In this document: positions 10,630 to 22,879 of the stretch, piece after piece | Position numbering within the stretch: position 1 is the stretch's first letter | How the letters are laid out: every line of letters starts with the position of its first letter | NCBI GenBank assembly: GCA_963556495.2 | Contig: OY747716.1 | Coordinates: 28,442,318-28,506,317, forward strand | Origin: Valencia hispanica | Taxonomy: Eukaryota > Chordata > Actinopteri > Cyprinodontiformes > Valenciidae | DNA length: 64,000 bases | Direction: 5' to 3' | Notes under the pieces: model-generated | Databases searched by the model: none | What the model saw: only the letters and a program-made list of their open reading frames with translations | Told to the model about the DNA's origin: nothing | Translations under genes and position numbers: made by a program

Positions 10630-11270
10630 GAGAACTTCAGGGTCTCAACTTTGCTTTTTGCACATGATGTGGTTCTTTTGCCATCTTGACCTTGAGCTTG
10701 CTCTGGAGCCATTCAGAGCCAAGCATGGAGCAGCCAGGAGGAGAGTCAGTTCCTCTAAGTCAGGACCTTTGTTTCTCAACTGCTGGACTGCACTTTGCAG
10801 GTCAGAGTTCAGTCTGTGCCTCTATAGGAGTTAAAGTATCTTGGTGTCTTCGCTTGGTGTCACAGAAGATGGTAGGATGAAGCAGGAGATGGTTCTTCAA
10901 CTGCACGAATGCATGAACCAAGCCAAAAAGCGAAATCCTCAATTTATGGTCGACCTACCTTCTACGTACAGTCACGAGATCCGAATGAGATCTCACATAC
11001 AAGCAGCTGAAAGTAGCTTCCTTATCCTTAGAGACAGGGTGGACAACTCCGTCATATGGAGGGAGCTCAGATTACAGCTGCTCCTCCTTCACATCGAAGA
11101 AACTAAAATGGTTCAGGTAACTGGCCTTCACTGCACCACATTTAGGAGGTTTTCCGGGGCATGTCACACGGAAAAACCTTCCGATGGTACTATATTTCCC
11201 AATTAATGTGAAAATACCTTGGGATTCACCACTGAGCTGGAGAGGGTTGCTGGGATTGGATATAGGCCTA
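10630..11270 (+). mobile_element. Rex3-like LINE fragment, RT C-terminal half, heavily decayed
   Basis: The plus-strand frames show a decayed ADD-box region (TTTTTGCACATGATGTGGTT, 10652-10671, where FADDVVL is expected). Next come LELALEPFRAKHGAARRRVSSSKS (compare ERFADKCEAARMRISTSKS at 1.8 kb), then SHIQAAESSFL, LRDRVDNSVIWRELR and LLLHIEETKM, which match the RIQAAEMSFLRRV...LRDRVRSSVI...LLHIERSQ series. Several frameshifts and stops are present. It is an old dead fragment. Confidence 0.7.
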
Positions 11271-12615
11271 TATAGGTTTCCAAGTAAAAAACAGTGGATG
11301 AAGGCATTGAATTAGTAGCTAATAAAAAAAAACATTTCAAATTGTGGTGTTGTTGACATTTTTGATAGATTTAACAAAAGAACCTCCAAAGACACATCTT
11401 CACAAAGCGTAAAAAGTATTGCCGGACGATAAAAGATCAGCAGGAAGACTGAACCCTTTAGAAAAAAAAACAAGGAAAGATGGATGGATTCCAGACATTT
11501 GAGTGCATTAGATATTACTTGTTAAACATCAAATGTTTACCGCTACTTGAACATTTGGTTAATAAATGTTGGTCGTGTTCCCTTTGCAATATTTAAGCCC
11601 AATCTTTTTATCTTAAACAGGCCACAAATGGTTAAAGATGAATGATAGCGCCATTTATTCTCTGAACTGAAGATGGAATCATCTGTCAGTTTGACGTGAA
11701 GAGATGCTGACAATGCAATCAAGACTTTAATGAGTTATTGATCTGTCTGTACTAAGGCAAATGTGGAAGCTGTAGAAAACAAAGTCCTATGAAAAGAAAA
11801 CCCTAACTTCAAACAAAAAATGAGCAGCTTGTATAGGTCATGGCCTCTTGTGGTCCATGCATATATCTACCAGGGGAGCGTGCACAGTGATGTTTACCGA
11901 GGAATCAACTCCTGATTAAAACAGTTGGACGGATGCAAAGAAGCCTTCTGTTTGCAGAGATACATTCAGATGCATGTAATACTTCGACATGATATCAAGG
12001 AACCAGTAATGCAACAATTGTATGCATATGACTGAAATACCTAACTAGTGTGCAGAGGTGACATTTCCACCTGACGTCAGTCTCTCTGTGTTTCCAGCTA
12101 CAATCTGTCTAAATACAAAGAGACACCACTTCAAGTCAGAACAAGCTCCAGTTGGTGGAGGCGATTCCCTCTTTCAAGGATCAGAAGAACAAAATATAGA
12201 TCAGCACCAAAACGCAAAGATTTCGCCATTTGCAAAACTCTGTTGACTCATTAGATTTCCTAATATTCAATTTGGTATGTGTCATGTGGAAGACAGGCAA
12301 TAAAACTGCTCACATACAGTCTGATCACTCGCCTGAGTGAGTCACAGAATAATCTGCACTAGAAGAGTCTTCATTGTCCCTTAATGACTGCATATCTTCC
12401 CGCGTGGCTCGAGTTTCCTTGCAGAGAATGTGAGCACAGAAGGGAAACCTCTTATTTTCAGAGGAAACAGGGCGCAGGTGGCCGGAGAAACGGAAATAAA
12501 ATGTGTTCACGGACATGCTGTGATGTGTCTGGGACTTTTTAAAGGAGGAAATGTTTGTTATTCTTTTGGCAATATAACGAAATGGGAACGGTAAATCTAT
12601 TACAATTTTCTTTTA
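11271..12615. other. Intergenic, nothing recognised
   Basis: I see no convincing coding frame or named repeat. The open frame at 12058-12246 has no recognisable feature. Confidence 0.4.
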
Positions 12616-13085
12616 CGGTGCTTTGCAAAAGTATTCACACCCCTTGAGCTTTTCCACCTTTTGTCATATAATGCACTTCATTGAGTTTTAGTTGGATGTT
12701 AGTTGTGCCAAATTGTAAAGTTAAAGAAAAGCGATTTGTGTTTTTACATTTCTTTTAAGCAAAACAAAACAAAAAAAGTGAACTGGATAAAAAGCTTTTT
12801 GGTTATGTCTGAACCAAAACTCAATTTTATGTCCATTCTATGGACAAAATAAGTCAAGCTCAGTTAGATTAAATGAAGAGTATTTTTTATTTATTTTTTA
12901 GTATTTTTGCTAATTCTCAGATATGCTTTGGTCAGAAGTTTGACTAGGGCATTCTAACACATTAATATTCTTTGATCCAAATCATTCTGTTGCATCTCTG
13001 GCTGCATGTTTAGGGTCAAAGTCTTGCTGGAAGGTGAACCTCTGTCCCAGTCTTAAGTCCTTTGCAGCCTCTTTAAGGTTTTAGT
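12616..13085 (-). mobile_element. Tc1-like transposon fragment with one terminus
   Basis: The left end ACGGTGCTTTGCAAAAGTAT and the following CACCCCTTGAGCTTTTCCAC match Tc1-type termini in this window. Further right, GACTAGGGCATTCTAACACA, GGCTGCATGTTTAGGGTCAA and TGCTGGAAGGTGAACCTCTG correspond to the inverse strand of a Tc1 transposase gene. The right part is missing after about 13085. Dead fragment. Confidence 0.78.
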
Positions 13086-16000
13086 TTGCATAAACAAATT
13101 CATATTCATCCCAGTATAATGATCTACATATTGTGCGTGCGTCCTGACCTGCAAGATATTTTCAAAATGATATTAAAAAGTGATCTTGCCCCAAAGCTTC
13201 ATAATCTGGTAAATCTTGTTCTGTTAAACTGAACCGATCTAAAACTGCAGTTAGACAAATTTAACAAGCAACGAGATGCACAGATCAAAACAGTGATATT
13301 TAATTAAACAGCCTGTGTTTAATTAGGACAGAACCTCCACTTGCTAGGAGCTGAAAACTCCCTGAGTGCTCCTCACTAACACTGCAGAACTGAGGCGGCC
13401 TGTTGAGATGTTGGCTGAGTATTTATGTATTGAATTAGACACAGCAAAAGCCGTTCTGCGAATGGATAAATAGAAATATGATCAACACTAAACCCAGCCT
13501 TACATTCTTAGAGAAGATTTCACTGGAAGCCACTATGATGAGCCAGGGATTAGCATCTCAGTTACTGAAGATTCATCCGAATCCTTTTTTGCAATGAATT
13601 CATGCCCTTTGTTGCACAAACGACCTACTTTATCAGAGTCTTTACTCCACAGAACTGCTGCAGGTTTTGGAGCCAGTTTTGTAAGGTGAGATAAGGACAT
13701 GGCTTTTTAACACGTTGATCTGTAGTGTACTCTGGTGGTCAGTTGTGGTAATGCAGCCTTTAAGTGGGTTTCTGGTAGAAGCTGTTGCAGTGATGCCTTT
13801 TGGCTGCCACCAGAGGGGAGTGTTGTACATCATTGGACGAATGATGCTGATCAAATTTGAGTTTTTACTTAAATTGACTGGTTCAAAATAGGCCTATTAA
13901 TAGATAGAATCCTTTGTTGAAAAATAAAATACTGAAATGAGGTTGATTTAAAAAAAGAGACATGAAACATGGATGACATTTGCAGCAGAACAATCACATT
14001 GTCGTTTAATTTTACAAGAAACAATTAAAGTAACTTTCAACACCATTAGATTTTGCCACTCATGACACTGGTCTGTGGAATTGCTGCTGGTGACTTAAGC
14101 TCTAACAGGAATTCCTCCTTTCTTTCCACTTGAAATTATTATCAGACTGATTCGAGCATGAGTGGTGACAATGGGTATAAAGAGGTTTTTCATTATTTCC
14201 ACAGATCAGTTTCATTTATCAGTTCATAGCAAATATAAAACAATGCATTTCTTGCATAGCAGGATTATCAGTCACATTGTTCAGATGTATTTACACTGAT
14301 ACAGAGTCTGCATTTTCTTTCCTGGTAGCATTTAAATATGTGTACAAGAAATAAATCGTAAGATAAGAATGTAATTTCCTTTCATTCACAGAAAAATGAC
14401 TTGAATTGAGTACATTTCTGCAAGAGAAAAGTAATTCTATGCTTCTGAGTTCAACTAGGTTACAATCACTGCATTGTGGTTAGTTTACACTAATTCATGG
14501 TGCAGTGGTGTGCAACAAGAGGACAAGATAAGTGGTGTAATAAAGTCCTGGTATGTTGCAAACATCAACTTGTTTGTTTGTAAATATGAAAGGTCTGGAA
14601 GGTTGGATTTTTTAGGTCAAAGGTGTGTGGTTTTTACTTTTTTAAATCAGGAATATCACAAAAATCCCAGCAGCAGCAATTGCACAGTTTTGAATAGAGG
14701 TAAAATAATCCTAGCAGGGCGAAATAAAATAAATAAAATTGTAGTTTTTAAATAAACGAGCAAATCAAATACCATCAAAATAAAAACCAAAAAAAGAAAT
14801 ATGTCCTCTGTGGCTAATACCTGAGAAAATGGGTTATACTAAGTGAAACAAATGTGTTTCAGCATGTTTCCATCCTCCTCCTCTGACATTTGACTACAGA
14901 TCTTTTTGACAACAGAGACAGCTTTTCATTGTTTCCTCTGGTTTTCTATCAGCATCCTGCAGCAATTGTGTCATTTCTGACATTCCTCTTATGTTTTAAA
15001 ACTCTTATAGGTTGGTTAAATCTTTCATGGAGTTCTTGATTTTAGCTCTGTCTAGCCTTTTTTTAAGTATGACATTAAACAGATCAGTTGTGAATGTATG
15101 TTATAGTACAGTATTCGAAAAAAGTATGTATTTTCTTACAGTTTTTATGGCAAACTTAACTATTTCAGATTATGAGATATTTTTTAGTATCAGACATAGA
15201 TAATCACAGAACACACACATCTATTATAATTTATTAAATGACTGTGCAAAACATAATTATCCAAATCAACCTGGCCATCTGATATTAGTTGTTTGATAAT
15301 CTGAAACATTTAAATGTGACAAAAAACAAAAACAAAAGAAATCTGTAAGGGAGCATATTCTTTTACACAGCAATTCATTCAACTTTCTCCAGCAGTCAAA
15401 TGCTACTCGTTTCATTTCCTCTCTCATGGTCATTTGGTCAGAGATGTGAGCTTAGAACTCTGCTCAGGGTCAGCTTCGATCAGTCATGTCTTGTTAAGGC
15501 ACCGTGTTTTAACAAGACCTCACACAACCGCACTACAACCTTGCTGTCTGACTGCAAGTTTATCAAAGAGGCCTTTCACAGTCCTCAGAGCACACTCATG
15601 AAAGGAAATGGTGACTTGCCAGCCTTGGGTGCCACTCGAAGGGTTTTGAATTAGATTTAGAAAAGAAAAAGAAAAGACTGACATCACCGCAGACCACAAC
15701 CCAAAACCCACAGTAATACCCGCCACATACCCAGAAATGCAGCACTGCATTTTAAAAACACCATAAAGCAAAGTTCAGGCAGTACCATATAACACCATAC
15801 CTAGCAATTTGATAAACGCCCAACTTTTACATTCCAGTTTTTTTTACTCAAACTATAAGCCCTTAGAACATCATCTGCACAGAAGAAAATGGAGAGAATT
15901 TTATGAATACGTGTCTGTGTGCAGCTGCTGCTTAGATCCACATTATTATGCAGGCGTTTAATGTTAGTTCTGTAAAATGACTCCTTAAGGAAAACCCTGC

Positions 16001-16840
16001 TTTTTAACCATGGAAAATTCATCTTAAAGTTTTAAAAAGTCAGCAAGAGGAGGAGCCCTTTTATATGACATCTAAACCAATATGGCATTCATTCAAATTC
16101 TTGTTTAGCCTTTATTTTATATTTTTACCAGATCTAGCAAAACATCTAGTTTTAGCCTCCAAGTCACTGAGAGGTTGTTTAATACTGTTCAAAGAGACAT
16201 TATGCTTTATTTTCAGGCATTTTCCCCACAATTCCAGGCATTATGAAATACTTTTTTCCTCATTTTTTTCCCAATTTTGTTTGGACTTTTCTTAATAACA
16301 GCACAGGGACAACCTGGGACTGAAAATGGCAAACACCTGAATGTCTTTGATGAATGTAAGTTTAAAAATATAAAAGCAGATGGACCCAAATAGTCTCGTA
16401 GATTAAAATGTAACAGTGCCTCACTTTGCGAGTTCACAAACCAGACCATCCACCAGAACCGTATATCAGAAAAATGTATAAGAGGTTTTTAAAATGTGTA
16501 ATGAAGTTCTATGGCAAACAGGACCCACAGCATTTCAAATATATGAGAAGAAGCATGTATATAATTGCCTCCACATAACCCTGAATAGGCATAAATGGAG
16601 CAGCAACGACCCTCTATTTAGTCTCTTTTATCACCGTCTGTGAGCCTTGACAAGTGGAGGACAAGTGGAGGACCGTAACAGAGGAAGGAGGCAGGCAAGA
16701 TTGTTAAAGTGGACATTTCATGATAAAAAAGATGAAGATGCTGTGAAGGAAAAACTAACAAGGAGAAAAGAAACAAGATTACAGGTTGATAACAGGAGAT
16801 CTGGTATGGGACTCTAGGGATTCAGAAGGCAAAAAAGACA
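13086..16840. other. Long intergenic stretch without recognisable genes
   Basis: About 3.8 kb of AT-rich sequence between Tc1 copies. Short open frames (for example 13642-13854, 14474-14755, 15400-15771 and 16065-16449) carry no motif I recognise and conflict between strands. I see no repeat that I can name. Confidence 0.4.
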
Positions 16841-16842
16841 TA

Positions 16843-17050
16843 CAGTGGCTTGCAAAAGTATTTGCGCCCCTTGAACTTTTCCACATTTTGTCACATTACA
16901 GCCACAAACATGAATCCGTTTTATTGGAATTCCAGGTGAAAGACCAATACAAAGTGGTGTACACGTGAGAAGTGGAACGAAAATCATAAATGATTCCAAA
17001 CTTTTTTACAAATAAATAACTGAAAAGTGGCGTGTGCGTAATTATTCAGC
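16843..17050 (+). repeat. Left long terminal inverted repeat of the Tc1 element
   Basis: This arm runs from CAGTGGCTTGC to the ATTATTCAGCCCCCTGAG boundary. It is nearly the reverse complement of 18135-18347. Confidence 0.85.
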
Positions 17051-17058
17051 CCCCTGAG

Positions 17059-18060
17059 TCAATACTTTGTAGAACCACCGTCTGCTGCAATTACAGCTTC
17101 CAGTATTTTAGGGTATGTCTCTACCAGGTTTGCACATCTAGAGACTGAAATTCTTGCCCATTCTTCTTTGGAAAACAGCTCCAGCTCAGTCAGATTAGAT
17201 GGACAGCGTTTGTGAACAGCAGTTTTCAGATCTTGCCACAGATTCTCGAATGGATTTAGATCTGGACTTTGACTGGGCCATTCTAACACATGGATATGTT
17301 TTGTTTTAAACCATTCCATTGTTGCCCTGGCTTTATGTTTAAGGTCGTTGTCCTGCTGGAAGGTGAACTTCCGCCCCAGTCTCAAGTCTTTTGTAGACTC
17401 CAAGAGGTTTTCTTCCAAGATTGCCTTGTATGTGGCTCCATCCATCTTCCTATCAACTCTGACCAGCTTCCCTGTCCCTGCTGAAGAGAAGCACCCCCAG
17501 AGCATGATGCTGCCACCACCATATTTGACAGTGGGGATGGTGTGTTCAGAGTGATGTGCAGTGTTAGTTTTCCGCCACACATGGCGTTTTCCATTTTGGC
17601 CAAAAAGTTCCATTTTGGTCTCATCTGACCAGAGCACCTTCTTCCACATGTTAGCTGTGTCCCCCACATGGCTTGTGGCAAACTGCAAACGGGACTTCTT
17701 ATGGTTTTCTTTTAACAATGGCTTTCTTCTTGCCACACTTCCATAAAGGCCAACTTTGTGCAGTGCATGACTAATAGTTGTCCTATGGACAGATTCCCCC
17801 ACCTGAGCTGTAGATCTCTGCAGCTAATCCAGAGTCACCATGGGCCTCTTGGCTGCATTTCTGATCAGCGCTCTCCTTGTTCGGCCTGTGAGTTTAGGTG
17901 GATGGCCTTGTCTTGGTAGGTTTACAGTTGTGCCATACTCCTTCCATTTCTGAATGATCGCTTGAACAGTGCTCCGTGGGATGTTCAAGGCTTGGGAAAT
18001 CTTTTTGTAGCCTAAGTCTGCTTTAAATTTCTCAATAACTTTCTCCCTGACCTGACATTA
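17059..18060 (-). pseudogene. Tc1 transposase pseudogene (DD34E), start codon deleted and one nonsense codon
   Basis: This encoded the cut-and-paste transposase of the element. From right to left, the N-terminal DNA-binding helix-turn-helix region is recognisable ([30 protein letters not shown]), followed by the catalytic core. The DDE residues are all visible: D in LWSDETK, D in FQQDND, and E in PFENLW, with 34 residues between the last two. The usual start region is missing: compared with the copy at 43684, about 100 bp including the ATG are deleted just after CCCTGACCTG (near 18055). A TAG/TAA-type stop (LD*LQRS) sits at about 17825. Downstream of it 247 codons stay open from 17802 to 17059. 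Not functional as it stands. Confidence 0.9.
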
Positions 18061-18134
18061 GACACGTGCACTCTATTTAGTCATTAGCACTCATCAGGCA
18101 ATGTCTATGGGCAACTGACTGCACTCAGACCAAA

Positions 18135-18347
18135 GGGGGCTGAATAATTACGCATACCCCACTTTTCAGTTATTTATTTGTAAAAAATGGTTGGAATCAT
18201 GTATGATTTTTGTTCCACATCTCACGTGTACACCACTTTGTATTGGTCTTTCACGCGGAATTCCAATAAAATGTATTCATGTTTGTGGCTGTAATGTGAC
18301 GAAATGTGGAAAAGTTCAAGGGGGCCAAATACTTTTGCAAGCCACTG
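18135..18347 (-). repeat. Right long terminal inverted repeat of the Tc1 element
   Basis: This arm runs from GGGGCTGAATAATTACGCAT to GCAAGCCACTG and is the inverted counterpart of 16843-17050. Confidence 0.85.
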
Positions 18348-18471
18348 TACATTCCAACACTGTACAGAATTAAAGCAATGGAGCCCAAGCAAAAATCTAA
18401 ATTGAAAAAGCAAAATCAAACCGAAGTTCAAGAAGTCATGACAGCTTTGATTTATTCTTTGCAAGGTATAT

Positions 18472-18502
18472 ATCCATCCATCCATCCATCCATCCATCCA
18501 TT
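18472..18502. repeat. (ATCC)n microsatellite at the 3' end of a Rex3-like LINE
   Basis: Seven or so tandem ATCC units lie immediately beyond the 3' end of the minus-strand Rex3 element. Simple repeats at this place are usual for this LINE family. Confidence 0.9.
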
Positions 18503-21010
18503 TTCTTCCGCTTATCCGGGGTCAGCTCGCAGGGGCAGCAGCAGAGAGACCCAGAGTTCCCTCTCCTCAGCCACTTTGGCCAGCTCCTTGGGAAGAATCC
18601 CATGGCTTCCCAGGCCAGCAGAGAAACATAGTCCCTCCGGTTTGTCCTGGTTCTTCCCTTGGTTCTCCGCCCAGTGGGACATGCCTGGAACACCTCACCA
18701 GGGAGATGTCCAGGAGGCATCCCAACCAGATGCCAGAGCCACCTCAACTGACTCCTCTCAATGTGGAGGAGCTGCGGTTCGACTCTGAGCCCCTCCCGGA
18801 TGACTGAGCTCCTCACCCTATCTCTAAGGGAAAGCCCAGACACTCTACGGAGGAAACTCATTTCACCTGCTTGTATTCTTGATCTCGTTCTTTCGGTCAC
18901 CACCCAGAGTTCGTGACCATAGATGAGGGTAGGAACGTAGATCAACCGGTAAATCGAGAGCTTTGCCTTTTGGCTCAGCTCTCTCTTCACCACGACAGAC
19001 CGGTACAGCGCCCACATCACTGCAGACACCGTACCAATCTGTCTATCAATCTCCTGCTCCATTTTTCCCTCATTCGTGAACAAGAACCCCAGATACTTAA
19101 AGTCCTCCACTTGGGGAAGGACCTCGTCCCCGACCCAGAGAAGTCACTTTACCATTTTCCAGCTCAAGACCATGGTCTCGGATTTGGAGGTGCTGATTCT
19201 CATCCCAGCTGTTTCACACTTGTCTGCGAACCACTCCAACGAAAGCTGCAGATCACATTCTGATGACGCCAGCAGGACCACATCCTGAGGAAACCAAAAC
19301 GGATCCCCTCAACACCTTGGCTGCGCCTAGAAATCCTGTCCATAAAAGTTATGAACAGAATCGGTAACAAAGGGCAACCTTGCCGGATTCCAACTCTTCC
19401 CAGAAACAAGCCCGACTTACTGCCAGCAATGTGAAGCAAGCTCTGACAGGGACAGAGACCTAACAGCCCATAACAAAGCTCCCTACTCTCAGAGTACCCC
19501 CTACAGGACTCCTCGGGGGACATGGTCGAACGCCTTCTCCAAGTCCACAAAACACATATAGACCGGTTGGGCGAACTCCCAAGCACCCTCCAGGACCCTG
19601 CTGAGGGTGTGGAGCTGGTCCAGTGTTCCACGGCCAAGACGAAAACAGCATTCTTCCTCCTGGATCCGAGGTTCGACTATCTGCTGGACCCTCCTCTCCA
19701 AACCCCCTAAATAAACGGTACCAGGGAGGCTCAGAAGTGTGATCCCCCTGTAATTGGAACACACTCTGTGGTACCCCTTTTTAAATAGGGGGACCACCAC
19801 CCCGATCTGGCAATCCAAGGGAACTGCCCCCGATGTCCACAGGTTAACCAACACAGCCCCACAACATCCAGAGCCTTGAGGAACTCTGGGCGAATCTCAT
19901 TCCCCCCCTTGGCCGTCACCGAGGAGCTTTTTAATCAGCTCAGTGACCTCAGCACCAGAGACTGGAGAGCCCGACCCAAAGTCCGCTGACTCTGCTTCCA
20001 GATTGGAAGGCGTGCTGATGGGATTGAGGAGGTCTTCCATCCACCGACCCAAAACCTCCTAAGTCAAATTAGCTGGTTCAGGCCAAAAAGAACCGATAAG
20101 ACTCCTTCAGTTTGACGGTATCCCTCACCACGGTGTCCACCAGCGGCTTTGAAGGTTGCCTCCATGACAGGCACCGACCACCTTGAGGCCAGAGCTCCAG
20201 TCAGCCTCCTCTACAATGGAGGCACGGAACATGGCCCACTTGGACTCAATGTCTCCCGTCTCCCCCGAGATGTGTTCAAAGTTCTGCAGGAGGTGAGAAT
20301 TGAAGCTCCTTCTGGCAGGAGACTCTGCCAGACATTCCCAGCAGACCATCACAACATGTTTGGTTCTGCAGGTCCTGTTCGGCATCCTCCCCCACCATCG
20401 GAACCAATTAACCACCAGGTAGTGGTCAGTAGACAGCTCAGTGAGTGTCCAAAACATGTGGCCGCAGATGAACTGAAACGAGAATCAAGGCGATCATCGA
20501 CCTGCGCGTTCTGGTGACAAGTGCCCATATGGACACCCTTATGTTTGAACATGGTGTTCGTTATGGACAATCCATGACAGCACAGAAGTCCAATAACAAA
20601 ACACCGCTCGGGCTCAGAGCGGGGGGATCATTGCCCATGTGAGCGTCGAAGTCCCCCATTAGAAAAAGAAAGTCCCTGGGAGTAGCACTCTTCAGCACCC
20701 CTCCAAGGACTCCAAAAAGAGTGGGTAATCTGATCTGCTGTTTGGCTCATAAGCACAAACAACAGTCAGGACCCGTACCCCTACCTTTAGGTGGAGGGAG
20801 GCTACTCTCTCGTTCACTGGGCCGAGATGGAGGGCAACAAGTATGGCCACCTCCTCTCAGTGGGGGCAACTCCAGAGTGAAAAAGGGTCCAACCGCTCTC
20901 GAGCAGATGGGTTCCAGAGTCAGAGCAGTGGGTCGAGGTGAGTCCGACGATGTCCAATCAGAACCTATCAACCTCACACACCAGCTCCGGCCACTTCCCC
21001 ACCAAGGAAG
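18503..21010 (-). mobile_element. Rex3-like (RTE-clade) LINE, near full length but decayed
   Basis: This is the longest Rex3 copy in the window. Read right to left on the minus strand it shows endonuclease remnants (a LMGDFDAHMGND box at about 20630-20665; normally GDFNAH), SITNTMFKHKGVH near 20550, ELSTDHYLVVNW near 20430, and a GDIESKWAMFRASI block. The reverse transcriptase follows: YRGITLLS, VYMCFVDLEKAFDHVPRG (motif A), QGCPLLPILF, then MEDFKYLGFLFTNEGKMEQEI and YVPTLIYGHELWVVTERTR. The C-terminus is LRDRVRSSVIREGL, LPGEVFQACPTGRR, ending beside the ATCC repeat. Frames shift repeatedly in the RT and endonuclease parts, but the last 224 codons (19110-18436) are open. The element cannot encode a working protein. 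Confidence 0.87.
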
Positions 21011-21039
21011 GTGCAAGTTATACATTAGTCCCTTTAATC

Positions 21040-21195
21040 CAATTTTGGGTCGCAAACCTAACCCAGTGTCCTGGACCAAACTTGTAACCCACAACTGTTT
21101 TGTTAAATCAACCCAGGGCTGGATCGGTTCATTTTTGTCTCAGGACTGGATTAACTAAATAACTCAGATCAGGGTTGGTTTTAATCCAGCAGTTT
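21040..21195. repeat. Possible small DNA repeat rich in AACCCAG / TGGATTAA
   Basis: Motifs such as CTAACCCAGTGTCCTGGACC, AATCAACCCAGGGCTGGATC and GGTTTTAATCCAGC repeat at short intervals in both orientations. This is suggestive of a degenerate TIR element. It is weakly supported. Confidence 0.3.
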
Positions 21196-21199
21196 GTGG

Positions 21200-22390
21200 A
21201 GTGTAGGAAATGTTTTTGACTGATTTGAAGTAACTAACAAGACGACACACACATTTTAAAGCATTTTTATTTGAAAGCTAACATATATTTAAATGTGTTC
21301 TAATGTTGAAATGGAGCACAGATAATTAGGAAATATTACTTTATCATTTCTGTTATCTAACAATAATCCTGCACATCTCTTCTTCATTATTTTGCATGTT
21401 TATTATTAGCAAGTTGATGGGATGTGATACTACTGGGAGCTGGAGGTGCTTTTGGGGTCCCTTTTGTACACTAAGTGGTGTAAAACAGGTGGCACACTCT
21501 TGACACTGGAGAGAAGCATGAGAAAAATGTGCCATCACAAAAGGCAAGGCTGGCGGTTGACTTAGACATTTAATCACAGAGTTGGATGATAAGTAGAAGA
21601 TCAAACAGAGGCACGGATAGCCTTGAATAAAAGGAGCAACATCTACAGCTCCACAGAGGAATTCATGGAGTGTCTGTGCCAAAGAACCGACAGAACCGAT
21701 GGCTGGTTGGGAAACTTCAAAGTTTCAGAAGCTCAACACACACTTCACATCTAAATAAACATGGACAAAGGCTGTCTTTTAGATCCCTTGTTTACTTTTC
21801 AGAATACTAATTTTATGGCTTTAAAATGCAGTTCATTGTATGGTTATTTATGAAAGACAAGCACAAAAACAAAAGCTTACAGGATATTAAAATCAAAAAC
21901 AAATACTTGACTGTGTTGAAATGCAATCAAAAGCCACTGAGTAGAAAATGAAGTGCCCTCCACATGGCATCCTTAACAGATGCATAAATAGCCTTAAAAT
22001 AAATTCATCTGTTGTTGCAGCAGCATAATCTCAAACTGGAAAAAACCCAAATGGTTGCTGACAATTGTTTGTACAGCCCTAGTGTGCCCATATGGGAGCA
22101 TTAATTCTTCCAATATACATTACAGAGGGTTGAAACATACATAAAGACAGAACTTAAGAAGGTGGATTTAGTGTCTAGTTACCTGCATTTCTGTACTGTT
22201 TGGTCATACGTTTTGTATAACTAACCTCCTGGAATCAAAAACTCATGACTCATTTTCACAAAATCTTTGAAATGAAAACTAAAAGTTAAATCAACAAAAA
22301 ATATATTATATTATTTGGAAACTTTATAATAGTAGCTGATGAACAAGTCGCGATGTTGAGTCTAGTTTGTAAGTTTGACCCCAAGGTCTT
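21200..22390. other. Intergenic, nothing recognised
   Basis: AT-rich sequence without recognisable coding signals. The minus-strand open frame at 21353-21682 has no motif I can name. Confidence 0.4.
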
Positions 22391-22401
22391 GATAGGTTTG
22401 T

Positions 22402-22500
22402 CCATCCATCCATTTTCTGTATCCGTCCATCCTATGCAGGGTTGCGGGGGTGGCTGGTGCCTATCTTCAGCAGTCATGGGGTCGCTAGTCCATCGCAGCT
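22402..22500 (-). mobile_element. Truncated SINE (3' part) with an 11-bp target-site duplication
   Basis: The insert starts with CCATCCATCCATTTTCTG on the left and ends with CTAGTCCATCGCAGCT. Its core (GCAGGGTTGCGGGGGTGGCT) matches the 3' half of the SINE at 62405-62690. It is flanked by perfect direct repeats GATAGGTTTGT at 22391-22401 and 22501-22511, the expected mark of LINE-driven insertion. The tRNA-derived head is missing. Confidence 0.8.
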
Positions 22501-22689
22501 GATAGGTTTGTATCCACATTAAATAGCAATTTCTCATAACAAATTTATTTAAAAAACTGCACCATCAATTAAATGAATGGACACAGATAAATTTGCTTGC
22601 ACCGCTGATAAAGGTGCGTAATACAAAAAACCTACAAATAAATTTATCTTTTTTTGGAGTAGGAGAATTTCAAGCAGAATAATTTAAGA

Positions 22690-22800
22690 ACACCAACCTT
22701 CTGCTGTGCCCACCCCAGTACATTTGGCAGAAAGACAGGCCCACAGCATCACACATCCGTCACCATACTTAACAATGGGAAACCTTTCCCTTGCAGATAT
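22690..22800 (-). mobile_element. Tc1-like transposase fragment of another subfamily
   Basis: On the minus strand this reads FPIVKYGDGCVMLWACLSAKC. It corresponds to the [20 protein letters not shown] stretch of Tc1 transposases but is diverged from the other copies. It carries the CAGGCCCACAGCATCAC block also found at 45735. About 110 bp; dead. Confidence 0.65.
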
Positions 22801-22879
22801 TAGCTGACTTCTTAAAATCATTACAGTGAACCTCTTGTATTGGCAGGGGTTAGGGACCACAGCTTCCCCGCCTGCCCGC

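Larger units (their letters stand above)
16841..18349 (-). mobile_element. Tc1-like transposon with both ends and TA target duplication
   Basis: The element is bounded by TA|CAGTGGCTTGCAAAAGT (16841 onward) and the inverted ACTTTTGCAAGCCACTG|TA (to 18349). It is about 1.5 kb long with terminal inverted repeats of roughly 210 bp, the long-arm structure known from IR/DR-type Tc1 elements. A transposase pseudogene lies between the arms on the minus strand. The same subfamily occurs at 38591-44055. Both copies are damaged, so mobilisation would need an enzyme from elsewhere. Confidence 0.92.

Noticed and set aside
18436..19854. Several long minus-strand open frames that could be read as a host gene
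   Set aside because: They are consecutive frame-shifted parts of one Rex3 LINE, recognisable by FVDLEKAFDHVPRG and LPGEVFQACPTGRR.
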